Assembly: GCA_002812745.2 (NCBI GenBank)
Contig: NCSJ02000129.1
Span: 1-64,000, forward strand
Direction: 5' to 3'
Length of the DNA stretch: 64,000 bases
DNA from: Scytalidium lignicola
Lineage: Eukaryota > Ascomycota > Leotiomycetes
Position 1 is the first letter of the stretch. Each line of letters opens with the position of its first letter. The notes beneath the pieces were generated by a model. That model was not told the origin of the DNA, did not search any database, and was given only the letters and a program-made list of their open reading frames with translations. This document shows, piece by piece, positions 23,302 through 36,101 of the stretch. A program made the translations under genes and the position numbers.

Positions 23302-25333
23302 TTCTCTCTCCTCACCTGCCGTCTGTCTTTGATGCCAACGACGTAATAGGATGGAGGTAACCTGACTCCTCTTCTTACCCTACAGTAGCAACTACTGAGG
23401 GGGGCAGCATACGTCTCCTCTACTTTTCAACAAAAAAGGAAGCTCCACCACTTCGCATCTGAAAATGAAAAAGCGGAGTTAGGAAAAAAGAATGTCACCC
23501 GCGGATGATGCACATAAAGTCCACCGATGAGATGAAAAAAAGAAGCATTTCCCCGTATAATACAATGCAGCTTCAACCTTTATGGCACTACCAACTTACC
23601 CGTAGACTTTCCATTGCACGCACAGTAATTTTAGGGTACAAGGGTCATCGGTTGCCCAGTGGACGGATCGTTTATACTATGTGCTTTAGTCATAAGTCAG
23701 AACCCACCTCCCAACAACCCTACACGTACCGTATCGGCAAAGTGCTGCGATGGTTAGACATCAAAGAGACTTACAAGTACCTGCAGATCGGTCCCCTTAG
23801 AAAGATATCGCCGCAACAGTGCCGAGGAGGGAATTTATCCGGCTGGAAGGCTGGGGATTGTTTACGTGTATTGGTTGGCTGGGAGAGAGCAGATTGCTGT
23901 GGTCATCAATTAGTGCCGGTGATACTTTTTGTTTCCTTTCTATGGAGAAAAGGTGGGAATTTGGTTGGAATGATTTGACCGACATCATACCCCGCATTTG
24001 GTTTTATTTTCTGTGAAAGCTAGGTTCTTATAGATTTGTGGAGTTTGTAGAATTTAGAATCTTGAAAGTTAATAGACAAGTAGATGCGATCGTGTGTATA
24101 TACATATTAATCAGATGGCTAGGGTGGCGAAGAAATCCAATCAGGGCCCGTCTTGTTCCTGGATTTAGCGCAAGGTACGGTGATCAGCGCCCTGTAAGAT
24201 CTTAAGTGTATTTTACAACTTGTGGGAGATAATGTTCCGTGATGAAACCCTCAAGAATCTGACATCAGAACACAACAACGCATAACTAACGCCATCGTAG
24301 CATAAACATCTGACTCCATTCTCCACCTTTCCACCCGGCCGCACTTCCATCACTCTAAATCTCCCATCCATGGTATGTGGAGAGAGGGGAAAACAAAAAG
24401 AAAGCATCACGCTCTTTGATTGTGGAGATGCGGAGTCCCGGGGCGTAAACAATCCCTCGGCGATAAATACCGAAGAGACGAACCATTGAGGCAAATAACG
24501 GCATAATACAGTAACTGCAATTTACAGCAACTGGTTGAAAAGGATACCTTCCTCATTTGTTATAAGTCGATCTTAATGCACCTCTTTTATTAAAAGTGGG
24601 ATGGCGATGGGATGAACGTGATGACTAAACACCTGGACAGTTATCCAACCGCCCTCTCTTTTTCTCTTGGCTCCTAGGTTTCCTCTTTTTAATGGTTTAA
24701 TGCTAAAATGCTTAACTGAGCTTGGTTATTACGTGCTAAAACACCCGAGGCAATGATTTGCTACCTGGTGAAATCCAGTGCACATTTTAGAGGAGCGAAA
24801 GCCTCCCTTAATTTTGTACGTAGTGTACTGTACAGTACGTAAAAGCTATGTTTTTTCCTTGCGACATTTTCTCAGATGGCAGCTGAAAAAGGGTCCCTGT
24901 CACTGACACGTGGCGTGTGCTTAGATTAATTGGATATAGCTTTCCTACTGAGCCCTATAAAGTTTTTGTTTTTGTAAATTTTGAATTAATAGAAGTTTTT
25001 TNGTCATAAGTGCGCTTTCTGCCATCTGTGCTATTCATCGGGTGAAGTTATATTGTGTGTATGCATAACGTATATTAGTAGGAAGTAAAAGAAAGCTCAT
25101 CTACGGCTTTTCGCAAGTCACTCCTATTCTGTGTCTTTCTGGGCATGCTCTCTTATTTCAATTTCGGTCCGCTCTTTTTTAAAAAGGTTTCTTAAGGCTT
25201 CCTTCTTTAATCACATGGTGTTTCCTGTTACTACAGTGAACAGCGTAACAAGAGAGCAAGTGTTCATAAGCGTTATGTCATTTCATTTTCATTAATCTTT
25301 TTATTTTATTTTTTATTCCACAAATCATCACCC
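23302..25333. other. Intergenic, nothing recognised
   Basis: Two kilobases without a supportable gene. Open frames at 23505–23978 and 24213–24494 lack start context, introns and domains. An N follows a T run at 25003. The region holds the upstream sequence of the GH30 gene and the 3' side of the reductase at 25334. Confidence 0.5.
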
Positions 25334-26579
25334 TTACAAGGTATAAACCAGTTTCTCTCCACTAACCTTGCCTTGTCTCAAAAGGTCCAATCCCTTCATC
25401 ACACCTTCAAGCCCACTTCCCTCTTTGTTGACAGCAGGCTTGTGGACCGTGACTTTTCCTTCAGCTAGCAGCTTCTGACTCAGGTTCCAAAACTTCACAC
25501 CAAACTCCCAGTTGCCCGGGACGACTGGAATCTCGGTCGGTCCCATCTTGAACGGCTGTCCAAACATCGTATACGCCAGGGTGGCCTTGTTCTGAACCTT
25601 GTCATTAACACTGTGGACATTCTCATTGGTAACGGACAACAGGTTGGAATAGACCCCGCCGGAAGAAGACATGGCCTCCACAGAGATCTGCGTGCTGGTT
25701 CCCTCCGAGATGCAGTCGAATGCATATTTCAACCCATCCTTGGTGTATTCCTTGATGTCCTTGGCACAGGTTGGGGACTTATAGTCAAAGGCGGCATCGG
25801 CGCCTATAGACTTGACGTAGTCGAAGTTGTGTGCAGAGCAGGTCACGATGACATGCAGGCCGGAGAGTTTGGCAAATTGAATAGCGAGAGCTCCGGTTGC
25901 AGTGCTGCCGCCGTAGATGAGGAGATAGTCGTTTTTGGTGGTGCCTGACTCGGGAAGAGGGAAGCCAAGAGACTGGTAGAGAGCTTGGCCAACGGTGGTG
26001 ATGCCTACGCCCTACAGAGGAGAGAGTCTCAGCCATTACGTCATTCAGGAACAGAGGGTAATCAGAAAATAAGAAGAGCGCGCGTCACGAACCAGTGTTG
26101 AAGCTTCCTCAAAGGACAAGTTATCTGGGATCTTCATCTGAACGTCTCCTCTCGCTCTGATGACCTCTTGGAAACATCCTGGAGTTCAACCACGTTAGTA
26201 CTAAGGTATGACATGATTACCTCGAAGCGGCCAGCTCCACCATTACTGCTACTTCTAGGGCTGATTTCAGGGCTTCTAAGCTCTTCTACGTACCATCTTC
26301 ATGGGCCACGGCATTCGAGCCATGGACGACACCAGCCACACGGTCGCCCTTCTTGAAGTCCTTGGTGACCTTGGAGCCCACCTCGAGGACGGTGCCGGCA
26401 TAGTCGCACCCAACGCGCGAGCCAGGCGATGGCAAATAGTCGATATGCTTCCAGTCGGTGGGATTGAGGGCTAGGGCATGAGTCTTGACGAGGATGAAGT
26501 CGTCGCCGAAGGTAGGGATGGGCACTTCCTGGATCTCCGCTTTGCCTTTGTCGACGATGACGATAGCGTGGTTCGACAT
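25334..26579 (-). CDS. Zinc-free medium-chain reductase (trans-ER/quinone-oxidoreductase-like)
   Basis: A cytosolic NADPH-dependent MDR-superfamily oxidoreductase of 349 residues in three exons (26579–26294, 26178–26093, 26011–25334). The N-terminal GroES-like part carries ALNPTDWKHID, RVGCDYAGTVLEVG and KKGDRVAG. The Rossmann part has YGGSTATGALAIQFAKLSG in place of the usual AxGGVG motif, then the dinucleotide site VTCSAHN. The catalytic and structural zinc cysteines of classical alcohol dehydrogenases are absent. The layout matches fungal trans-acting enoyl reductases (LovC type) and related toxD-like proteins. No polyketide synthase is in the window, so a secondary-metabolite role is unproven. 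Confidence 0.88.
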
Positions 26580-28840
26580 AGTGGGATGAACTAGTGATCG
26601 AAAGTTGAAGTCGAAGTCGGATGCTATAAGCTGGTTCTCGGATGTGCAAGGAATGTGAATGTGGTAAACAAAGACGCTGATGAGAAAGCAGTAGCAGCAG
26701 CAGGAGGACAACGCATTCAAGTTATATTATATATACCTTGATCTTGGAAGAATTGAGGTAACAAAGGACACTAGGGGCCATTTCTCGTGCCCTGATAAAA
26801 GACTCTCCTCGCTCCTCCAACCTCAGGCCCCACATTGGCTGCTGGAATGACCTCGGGATGACAAACCAGAGGGCAACAAAGAAGCAGCGCCGGGGCGCCC
26901 GATTGGGAAAGGTGGCCAAAAGCAACGGAAGCATACACGACCCGTCCAATCACATTCCTCCTTCCCACATCCTCCCCCTGCGGCAGTTTCTACACCTCTT
27001 ACACCTCCGCGACCTCTTACATCCCACAACTGCGAGTGGCATTGGTCTGAGCCATCCGAACTGCGTCTATCGCCGGCCGCTAATTCCCAACATGGCATCT
27101 TCATGCTTTCGTGTGTCGATTCTTGCATGCGGAACCATCGCTGTGGCTCGTCTAAGAACGCACGGATGGAGATATGGAGATGCTCTTCTTTTCTTGCTTT
27201 TGGGCGGAGCCAGGCAGAGTCGACGGGAACGCCGCTCTGGAGAACGGCGACGGGTGTTCCCAAGACTAGCTGGCCTGCTCTGCTTCTCGGAGGGTTCTCA
27301 CTGCATCCCAGTCGTCATGCGGCGGACGAATCGTAAGCCTCGTAACTGAGGACTAGACGCGGTCGTGGTCAGCGTGCCTTGTTCGATAATTCGGTAGCGA
27401 GCACACAACACTTCTGCTGAAGTCCCCGAGGTCTTTTGATCACCAACTCTGTTCCTCCTTGCAGCAGGATTGCCTCGGTGGGCCCCGAAAGCAGCAAGAC
27501 AAACATGATCCCGTTGGCGTACGGCTGCGACCGTCGGCTGTGAAGCTGCGAGGCTGTGAATCTGATGCGGGTCTGGTTGATAATGGGATGGCAATCTGTA
27601 AATGATGAGCAGAGCGCGTCGTTTATCGAGTTCAACGCCTATCTGCTAGTATCCGCATGACGCTTACACAAAGGGCCGCCTCCTTTGGCCCAGGTCGAGA
27701 CTAGAGTGGATTGGATTAATTACCCGAAGAATGACGTACAAAATCTCTCTACATCTACTACATCATGAGGATTAACAGACAGACTCAATGCAACCGACCT
27801 TAATGATCCACATTCGCCTCTTTTAAACCATATCATAAGATGTCTTTTCGTAGATAGAGTTCTGGAGACAGAAGCGGCGATAAGAATCCAATGAGAAGTG
27901 CTCGGCTACGGGAGTAAGTTGATCAAGAGAGCAGCAACTGGTGTATCTGCGGTGTCGGCGGAACCATTGATACTTAATTAAAGCCGATGTTGTCTTCACC
28001 CCCTTGTGTGACTGTAACTTAATAATTAAGCATCTTACAAAGCAGTATATCTCGACGTCATTGACAACATCTACCAGACACAGAGTTCTGTATTTGTAAA
28101 GTACAACGCACGGGCAAGATCTTTTCCATCGAGCGCTTCTCGGTTGACTCCGGATGTGTGGCTCGCTCAAAAGGAATAAAAGGAACGGCGCGCCTTGAAG
28201 ACTAAGCGCAAAGATTTTTCCAAAAAAGCAAAAACTCAAACAGCAAAAGAAATCAAAAGCCCTACATCTGCTGCGTGAACGCCACGTCCACTAAGATCAA
28301 CTTTTTGCGTCATGCCCAGGGACTTGATCTACAAGCAACCAGCTTGGCTTTGTGGCTCGTGCCTTGTAGGGCGTCGGCACGGTCCGATCTCATTAAAAAA
28401 AAAGATACAATCAGTGTGAGGCGTAGCAGAAAAATAATAACCATCATGAGAAACGAAAATCCTCCATTATGATCTAAATAGAATAGGTGGCAGGATCGGA
28501 GTTAATGAGTTGAATGTGTCGAATAGGCAACAACACTTCATCTGCGCCGCAAGATCGCCAAAAGGGGTAATACGCCGGAGTTAGCACTTCGACGTCGGAT
28601 GAGTAACATTTCCATATTCGGAAATCTGGCAACGTAACACTACAAGTATTCAAAGTATATAAACTGGTTGTTTTTGCTGTAGTTATTGAGTATATCAAGA
28701 TTTGAAAGAGCATCGAGTTTACAATCCAGCATCTGCATAAATTAAATATTATCTTCTCCGGACGAATTTTCTCAAAGTGTTGACTCTCTAAATACCGCTC
28801 TAGAACCAATAGTTCTTCTAAGCCTCCTAAAGAGATTAAA
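26580..28840. other. Intergenic, nothing recognised
   Basis: No gene was supported. A TATATATAAT stretch at about 26728–26738 on the minus strand may be the core promoter of the reductase. Long overlapping frames on both strands at 26820–27350 are Arg-rich shadows of a GC-rich stretch, without domains. The frame at 27823–28239 shows no recognisable motif. Confidence 0.45.
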
Positions 28841-29923
28841 ATGGACTCACCAAAATTTGCCAAATTCGACATCATCGAAGTCACATACAAAGTCATCAAC
28901 AAACATGATATAAACGCATACATCTTCGTTCCAAAGAACATCTCTCCAGGAAAGCACCCCGTCCTAGCGAAATTCCACGGCGGCTATTTCGTAAGTTCCA
29001 CCAGGCCTTGCCAAGCACCCCTTATATATTTTTGATACATACATGAAAAGAACAACTTCCATTACGCTTTTAATGTATAGACTTATAAGAAGAAGAAAAC
29101 TAATCAATCAAATCCCAACAGGTAACCGGCGCATCTCTCTTCCCCGACTGGTTCCCCCAATGGCTGCTCGACCTCTGTCTCGCCCAATCATCCATAATAG
29201 TCGCAGCCAACCACCGTCTCCTCCCCGAGTCCAACGGCCAAGACATCCTCGACGACCTCTCCGATTTCTGGAACTGGGTTCTATCAAACAACAACGGAGA
29301 TGGTCTCCAAACCCACCTCTCCCAGCATAACCCAACCCTAGAAGCGGACCTAACCAAGATCGCCGCCCACGGCGAGAGCGCAGGCGGAGGTCTAGCCATC
29401 CTATCCGCCTTCAACATCGTCCCTCCAGGCACACTTAACGCCCTCGTCGCGACATACCCTTACATCGGGACCCCGCTGAACCCCGCGAAGCCCATGTTCG
29501 GTCTGCCAGATTACCCACTCGAGGTCTTGCAAACCCATCTCCAATCCATGAAGCCGGGGGAAATCATCACAGCGGCGTTCCCGCCGAAGCGACTTGATAT
29601 TGCGGTGTCGATGGCGCAGCAGGATAGGCTGGCGGAATTCCTTGGTAGCGCGAAAGAGGCGTTTTATCCGTCGAAGACGGTGGAGACGGTTGAGGAGGGG
29701 AGAGTGCCGTTTATGGTTGTTTTGCATGGGGTGGAGGATAGTGCGGTGCCGGTTAAGGGGAGTATTGAGTTTATGGAGAAGGCGAGGAAGAGGTTTGGGG
29801 NAGGGGAGGGTGAGGCTGCATCTTGAGGATGGGGCGGAGCATGGGTTTGATAATCATGTTGAGACGGAGACGCCGTGGTTGAGGGAGGTGGTGGGGGAGT
29901 TTGTGGGACATTGGATTGGATAG
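28841..29923 (+). CDS. Alpha/beta hydrolase (esterase/lipase-like)
   Basis: A cytosolic alpha/beta-hydrolase of about 316 residues in two exons (28841–28990 and 29122–29923). It has the HSL-type oxyanion motif FHGGYF, the nucleophile elbow HGESAGGG, and a C-terminal Asp/His pair in GVEDSAV and EHGFDNHV. The reading frame breaks at an N at 29801 within a G run; dropping that one base joins both halves in frame and gives the conserved His segment and the stop at 29921. No signal peptide is visible. The substrate is unknown; relatives act on small esters and secondary-metabolite intermediates. Confidence 0.82.
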
Positions 29924-30731
29924 GGTTTAGTTGAAATGGAGGAATAGTTATTATGAAATGTATTGAGGATGTAACAGTGTACTGGCAACACGTTAGCATT
30001 ACTATCTCTTCTACTTCTTAATTTACACTTATTTCCAAGTCTATCTTTAAGTCTTGTATAAGGATATTTAATCCCATTGATGTCTTGCTAGCAAAATAAG
30101 ATATTACACTGCAGTGGCTGACTTGCCAGAAGCGAGAGTGCTTAGACGGCAGCGATTGTAATTGTTAATAGAACGGCGATAAAAGAACATTGTTTGGTAT
30201 AATATTAGATTCTAGCAGCACTATCGTAAATGTAGTTACATCACCCGTAAAAAGAACTGCTGTTTAACACCTGTATGCAGCGCTCTTGTTGATTTGTCCT
30301 GAGTCCCGCTCCAATTTGTCAAATGCAATTCCTCGTTTGGGAATAGTTTCGCAGCAGAATTGTATAACAACTTGATTAAAAAAATTAAAATCATGGCTTA
30401 CTAATTATGGTTACACCAACTTTTACAAATATTATGCATTTATAAGACAACATGCCAAGTTTTCTGGGTTTCTCAGCAAGCCTTGGCTGTGTCCGTAAAC
30501 ACTGCACTCGGGCATTTACGTAGAGTACAGCCTGACCGGAAAACTATTAAATTGCTATGGTGAGATAGGAGGTATAAGAGGAACTGAGCTTCACGATAGG
30601 ATTTATGCCTGGAATTTAGAAATTAACTTGTAACTATGTCTGATATAAATTGAACCCGTTAATCCAACTCTTTTCCCACTAAGAGACCAGATATTAAGCG
30701 TTACCAACTAGGAAGAAAACCAATGTGGATA
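29924..30731. other. Intergenic, nothing recognised
   Basis: Non-coding DNA between the 3' ends of two convergent genes. No repeat, RNA gene or open frame with content was found. Confidence 0.5.
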
Positions 30732-31565
30732 CTATGAATCCATGTAAGCCTCCTCATCATCCGCAGATGTAAAGCCATCTTCTGGCCCCTCTTCTGGTAC
30801 GTCGTCTTCCCCTTCAGGTATCTCTGACTGATACATCCTGAGCGCAATAACTTTTCCATTTTCATCCTCTGCTAGAGCAATATTTGGCGGACCACCGACA
30901 CAATCCTGGCCAACTTTATTAAGATAGTCAGCTCAGTCTTATTATACGATTATGGCTCAAAGGGAAAACATACAGCTCATGCCGCCAAGCGTGCACATCT
31001 CGTTCCGTCCATTGGCGATAAGGCTTTCGTTATCTTGGTAACCCAAGGTTAGACTTTCAACATAGTATCCATAATTCAATTCATGCTCTTCTTCCTCTGT
31101 TCCAAACATAACCTTCTTTCCTGCGTCTTCGGTCAGGTACACAGTCGAGATGATATTGCATATCCCGCCATCATCATAATAGCTCCCAGCCTTCCTCCAT
31201 TTCGTGCCCTTGGGAACGATTTGGCTGAGTTTGACGGCACCATCTTTATCCCTGGTCTCTTCCTCATACTTCTTCCAATCCTCTACGGACTGTGCTAGGT
31301 CGATGGTGCCGTCAGCAACCCAGTACACAATGCACTCGGTATCTGCATCGCCTTCGTTGTCAGACGGAACCTTGCGACTCCTGGATGTCCATATCCCAGG
31401 CTTGCAGTTCGGAATGGCTTCAAAGGTTGGGGAGGTGGAAACCACTTTCTCGGCTGACTCGCCGTTTTCGTTTCCCAGAAGGGCTAGACCACCGTCGAAG
31501 TGTTCCTCAGGAGAGACGTAGAAACGGACGGGGCCGAGGGCCAGGATATCGTCAAAGCGACCCAT
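30732..31565 (-). CDS. Unrecognised fungal protein, 257 residues
   Basis: Two exons (31565–30974 and 30913–30732) joined by a GTATGT…AAAG intron that keeps frame. The start at MGRFDDILALGPVRFYV was taken because the upstream extension has only a non-ATG start. The protein is acidic, has no signal peptide or membrane segment, and ends in a strongly acidic tail (EGEDDVPEEGPEDG). The middle part has a regular alternation of hydrophobic residues suggestive of a beta-rich fold. I do not recognise a domain. Codon use and splice signals look normal, and the TATA-like TTATATAT lies about 115 bp upstream. Confidence 0.7.
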
Positions 31566-33357
31566 TTTCTGGTGTTTATAATACAATGGCTTGCAGTGAA
31601 GTTGATATTCTTTTTATTTCTGATATTGCCTTGAGAGATGATATGATTGTCCAGATACTGGAGAGAGACAAGCTTTGATGTTATATATGCCTTTGGCTCT
31701 AATTAGTTGGGCTCTAGCTGCCTTAGCTCGCTACCACAAGTGCTGAGTGGCTGTATGGATACGAAACATACGAAAACCCTTTCAACCAAAGTCGGATAAT
31801 TAGACTCAGATAAGGTTGGATTTCTACTGTCTTAGCAGAAATGCACCTTAGAGACATAAGCATAGAGTAAGCTCAGTGGATCTGGGCGGTATGATGCCTG
31901 AACACCATCCCTGAAATCGCAGGCAGAAGCGGCCCGCTTCAGAAGGCACGAGGCACGAAGTGGACATCTCTGCCTAATTATTCTCTGTTTTCCTCACGCG
32001 AGTCTCGCAAGCGGAAGAAGATTCATTTTTCACCGCTGAGGTGCCTAATGCACGGATTTGATCAGCAAATTAAATTAGCAAAATGATCAGTATTACATGT
32101 TTCTGGTAGATTATTGATTGCTGATGAAGCCGCCTTTGATTGTTTCGTCATCTGGGTGCGGCTTTGGTGCGGACCGCTCACAGGCCGACAAAGCCAAAGT
32201 CTTAAAGTTCTATGCATGCCATTAGATGTAGCCAGTGAGAAGAAGCGCAATGCCACCCATGGAAACCTAGTCGCCGAGATATTTAATCATAAACACTATT
32301 CGCATTTCCGTTATGCTTTCCGTCTTCTTAACTGGAGTAGAATGATTTGGTCCTGAGCTGTGCCGATAGTTCTGGATCCGAGATCTAGTAGGTCCGAAGG
32401 TGCCAAGTTCCATGAAGTGTGAACGGAAGGGTTCTAGTATGTAAAACTTCAGAATCCTTACTATTGATTGACAGGTGTAATGAAAATCCCATGCTACTTC
32501 TGATTTCAATAGCAAGACAAAGGCATTTAGATAAGATGCCAGACATCCGTATCATCGACGTGGAAAGTGTAATGTTGGTAGACATAGTAGAATTAACAGT
32601 CGCGGTTTACACATGCGAATAGTGTTAGAATTGGCTGGAAAATGGAACGATGCACCTGATGTATAGCAACCAATGGTTCTATTATAGACGCAAAAGACTG
32701 AAGAGACTTTGACTATTAGTACTGTCATGATCTTCGAACACTTAGTGCTATTGCCCTAGTAGTTCATGCCCTTCTACTCTATGATACCATACAGAAAGGA
32801 CTGGCGATGGAGATTTCCATTCTGACCCCTAGCTTCATAGTTCAAGCTTTCTCACCTGGTATACTTGGTTCTGTTTGATGCAATCATTTTCTAAACGTAT
32901 TTTTTTNCTAGCTTAATATTGGTGGAGTTTATTAGATCTTGACAGTTCTAACTAGGAACTTACTCCTGGCCATTTGCCAGTATGCTCTGGCAGCATGAAA
33001 TTGTGTAGCGAAGTATAAAGTTTTCGTATGTTGGATTTCGTCCGACTCGTTTAGTTGAGGCTTAAGGCAAAGAGAGCAGAGATGCTATGAGTGCCAACAA
33101 AGCTATGTCAGCAGAATTTCTCTAGCTAACTTTAGACTCGATCCAAATGCCTAAAGTGGGATTAGAGAAGTGGAACTAATCAATCTTGGATGCATACATC
33201 CGAAATCGGAAGCTGCACTTCATCTATCTATCAAGCATCATATAAACATTTCTTGAATCACGCCTATATATAAAAGCTAACCCTAAATCTTCCTTCTATT
33301 CAATTATTTCGATCACTAGGTCTAGGTCTTACTATAATAGAACATCTCCCCACCATT
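31566..33357. other. Intergenic, nothing recognised
   Basis: No gene was supported; short open frames at 32062–32622 on both strands overlap each other and have no motifs. An N follows a T run at 32907. The end of the region is the promoter of the RraA-like gene. Confidence 0.5.
33265..33276 (+). promoter_or_regulatory. TATA box of RraA-like gene
   Basis: TATATATAAAAG 82–93 bp upstream of the start codon at 33358, with no competing ATG between. Confidence 0.5.
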
Positions 33358-34301
33358 ATGGCGTCACAAGATCCCCTAATCAAAACTTTCCAGCAATATT
33401 CAACGTGAAGGCCCCTCCTCCCAATCCACAAAAACTACTTTTATTCTAAATACTGACAGGGGGACTTAGATGTGATATCTCCGATGCACTCCTAGCACTC
33501 AAATATCCTAACGGCGGTTTCCTCGCTGATATTATTCTCTGGTCTCCTCAGAGACAGGACGGCACCACTAGGATCGTGGGCCCCGCATACACGGTCCAAT
33601 ACGTCCCAAAAGGAAGCCAAACTCTTACGAATCAAGGACACTATGTATGTTTACCTCTCTCTTCTCTTTTCATGTAGTCTTTACTCCGATCATTAAACCA
33701 TTTACTGACCTTCGTGTGAGATTGACTCCATCCCCGCTGGCGCGGTAGTCTTTATTTCCTCTCCCAAAACCGTAAATGCAGTCTACGGCGGACTAATGAG
33801 CCATCGAGCTCATGTTTCGGGCGCTGCAGGGACGGTGGTTGACGGACGGATCAGAGATTTGCAAGAACATCGGGATCTAGGGTATCCTGTAAGTTTTTTG
33901 AGTATTAAATCTACTCGCTATTTAATGTGCTGATTGACGCAGGTGTTTGCCCGCGATATTGGAACTGCTGCGCCATATGAGGTGGTGGCGGTTAGTGGGG
34001 TAAGACACACACCTACTTTAGCCCACTACAATTGGTTTAATCTTTACTAATTATATACACCCAGACGAACGTCCCTGTGAAGCTGCGTTCTGACGAGCAA
34101 GATGTTACTATAAATCCAGGCGACTATATCATCGGTGATCTGAATGGCGTTGTGTGCTTACCTCGAGAATTGGCCGAGAAGGTTGCCGCTCGTCTGGCAC
34201 CTCAAGCAGAGGCAGATCGGCTAGTTGCCTTGGATCTCTTGGCTGGTGTTAAGTTCGCAGAAGCAAGCAAGAAGCATCGAGCGGTGCTTCCTGAGCCTTA
34301 A
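33358..34301 (+). CDS. RraA/HMG-aldolase-like protein
   Basis: A 227-residue protein in five exons (33358–33404, 33470–33644, 33721–33888, 33943–33999, 34065–34301), with every junction in frame. It matches the RraA / 4-hydroxy-4-methyl-2-oxoglutarate aldolase fold: CDISDAL at the N-terminus, GGLMSHRAHVSGAAGTVV, then the metal and pyruvate-binding DGRIRD, and PGDYIIGDLNGVVCLP near the C-terminus. Fungal members are cytosolic and probably retro-aldolases or oxaloacetate decarboxylases; some have lost activity. It is convergent with the MFS transporter, 48 bp apart, and may process 2-oxo acids in the same small catabolic unit. Confidence 0.88.
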
Positions 34302-34349
34302 AAACATTATACCAAATTATTATATATATTCTTGCTATGTTTGGTGTAT

Positions 34350-36064
34350 CTACATGAAACGGTGAAACTCGGGATTGCCTATCTTATTTCTCCAGCGCTC
34401 GCCATAGATGATCAGAGATCCCACGGGGAGGAAGAAGACAAATAATATTGCGGCGAACGTGAACCATGCCCAGACGTATCCAATCTTGTCCGCAAATGGC
34501 AGGGCGAAGAACCCTACCACAAAGGACAGGCCACGAGACAGGTTGAACAACACGCCGCTTTCGGGAGTTTGGGGCTTATAACAATCGGATACGTAGGCAT
34601 AGAGACAAGTGGAGGCTATCTGGAGTCCAAATACGCCTGGAGTTTTGTTAGTTCGCAGTAAGGTGAGGAGAGAGAGAAAAGCTGAACTTACCAACACCCA
34701 GTCCTACAAGCGGTGGCACGAAGCCAGTTCTCCCGACACAAGCACCGAAAATGATGATACCAACAGGCATGAAGAATGCGGATAGAATCGAAAGATAGAG
34801 CCTGAATTCCGGCTTGCGAATATCATTGTTCCTCTTGGCCAAACGGAACATGATATAATCGGACAGCTTCCCAGCACACATTTCACCCAGCACCGAGCCA
34901 ATAATCAGAGAGATGCCAAGACAAGCGCCGATGGGACCGCTCTTGAGATGGTACTCCTTCGTATAGATAGTGGCGAGGGAGATGGCGGGTAAAATGTTGA
35001 TGAATGTCCAGGCCCAGGTATAGTACCAGAAGGTAAAGGTGACGGAGGGGTATTTCAGCATATAAAAGGAGTGTAGGAAATCTCCGGCGTGCAGTTGACG
35101 ACCGGGGATTAAATTGCCTTTCAAATTGAAGAGCATTTCCCAGTAACTGCGCTCATGCTTTCGAGTTGCCAGGAATTCGGGGTCTCTTGAGAAGAGGGTC
35201 TCAGGAAACAAGAAGAGCGCAACAGTGAAAGAAGCACCAGTCACGACAGCTCCGAGCCAGTAGTCCCATTGCCATCCGGCAGCCTGACCTAGGAAGCCAC
35301 CAATGAGCGCGGCTACGTGCGCACCGTTGGTGACGAAGATGACATACACGCCCGTCTTCTCTCCTCTCTCGTGGAGGAAGAAGAGGTCGTTGACGACTGC
35401 GGTACCGACCGACATCATCCCACCAAAACCAAACCCCGTGATCGCACGTGTTCCAACCAGGGGTCCGAAGCTGGGTGAGCAGGCTGAACCAATGCTGCCG
35501 ATGATTGTCATTAAGATAGCGATCAGGGTGATTGGGCGACGACCGTAGACATTGGTAAGAGGAGTCCAGATGAACGACTAGATTGGGATCAATTAGCCAT
35601 CACTGTGTATTTCGACCGTTCGCTCGGAAATTAAGACATACTGAAATACCACCAAAGATAATCGCAGTGGTTGTACTGTATGCCACCACCTTGGAGTTCT
35701 TATCCATCGCTTTACTGAGAAGGACCAAACTGGGATTGATCACGGCCGAATCAAAAGGTCCCAGGAAAGCCATGAAGCCGACCTGGATAAGGACAGCCCA
35801 TTTCAGCCATGCAGGCCAGTTCTGTAGCATAGTGAGAATTCAATCCGGAAACGCAGCGGTATCTATTGTGAATCTTACCAAAGGGTCATCCTTAAAGTTG
35901 CTGGGCTGTGGCACCAGAGGCAATCCGTGCTGATCTACCTTAGGGGCGACAGTGCCGTCGGAACTGTTCCCCTCATCCTTCTCGAGATGCTGAACGGATT
36001 CCTTGATGTAGGATTGCTCCTCCTCCGCGTGCATGTCTCCAGCCTTGCCGATATCCTTAGGCAT
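34350..36064 (-). CDS. MFS transporter, DHA1 type
   Basis: A 512-residue plasma-membrane transporter with 12 predicted membrane segments, in four exons (36064–35879, 35821–35642, 35577–34692, 34636–34350), all in frame. After a ~65-residue acidic cytosolic N-terminus come NWPAWLKW and the loop 2–3 signature SFIWTPLTNVYGRRP; the central cytosolic loop follows FPETLFSRDP. The layout is that of fungal DHA1 proton antiporters, which export or import small organic molecules. Its divergent neighbour is a Zn2Cys6 regulator (37265) and the convergent gene is RraA-like, suggesting transport of the module's substrate. No lesion was seen. Confidence 0.9.
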
Positions 36065-36087
36065 TATCTTGACACCAAATTACTCAA

Positions 36088-36101
36088 GTGGTCCGGACCA
36101 C
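36088..36101. promoter_or_regulatory. 14-bp perfect palindrome before MFS start
   Basis: GTGGTCCGGACCAC, a perfect palindrome 24–37 bp upstream of the MFS start codon at 36064. It contains CCGG/CGG cores as used by Zn2Cys6 dimers and could also form a hairpin in the mRNA leader. Confidence 0.35.

Noticed and set aside
23505..23978. 157-codon plus-strand open frame
   Set aside because: No homology-like motif, overlapped by an opposite frame, probably chance.
26823..27349. Overlapping long frames on both strands
   Set aside because: Arg-rich products of a GC-rich stretch that mirror each other; no domain or intron signals.
27823..28239. 138-codon minus-strand open frame
   Set aside because: Mixed hydrophobic start but no family motif or promoter context.
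28474..28941. 155-codon minus-strand frame opposite the alpha/beta hydrolase start
   Set aside because: Overlaps the first exon of a well-supported gene on the other strand.
25334..29923. A polyketide cluster around the LovC-like reductase and hydrolase
   Set aside because: No polyketide or peptide synthase, nor a cluster regulator, lies within reach, so the two genes are treated separately.
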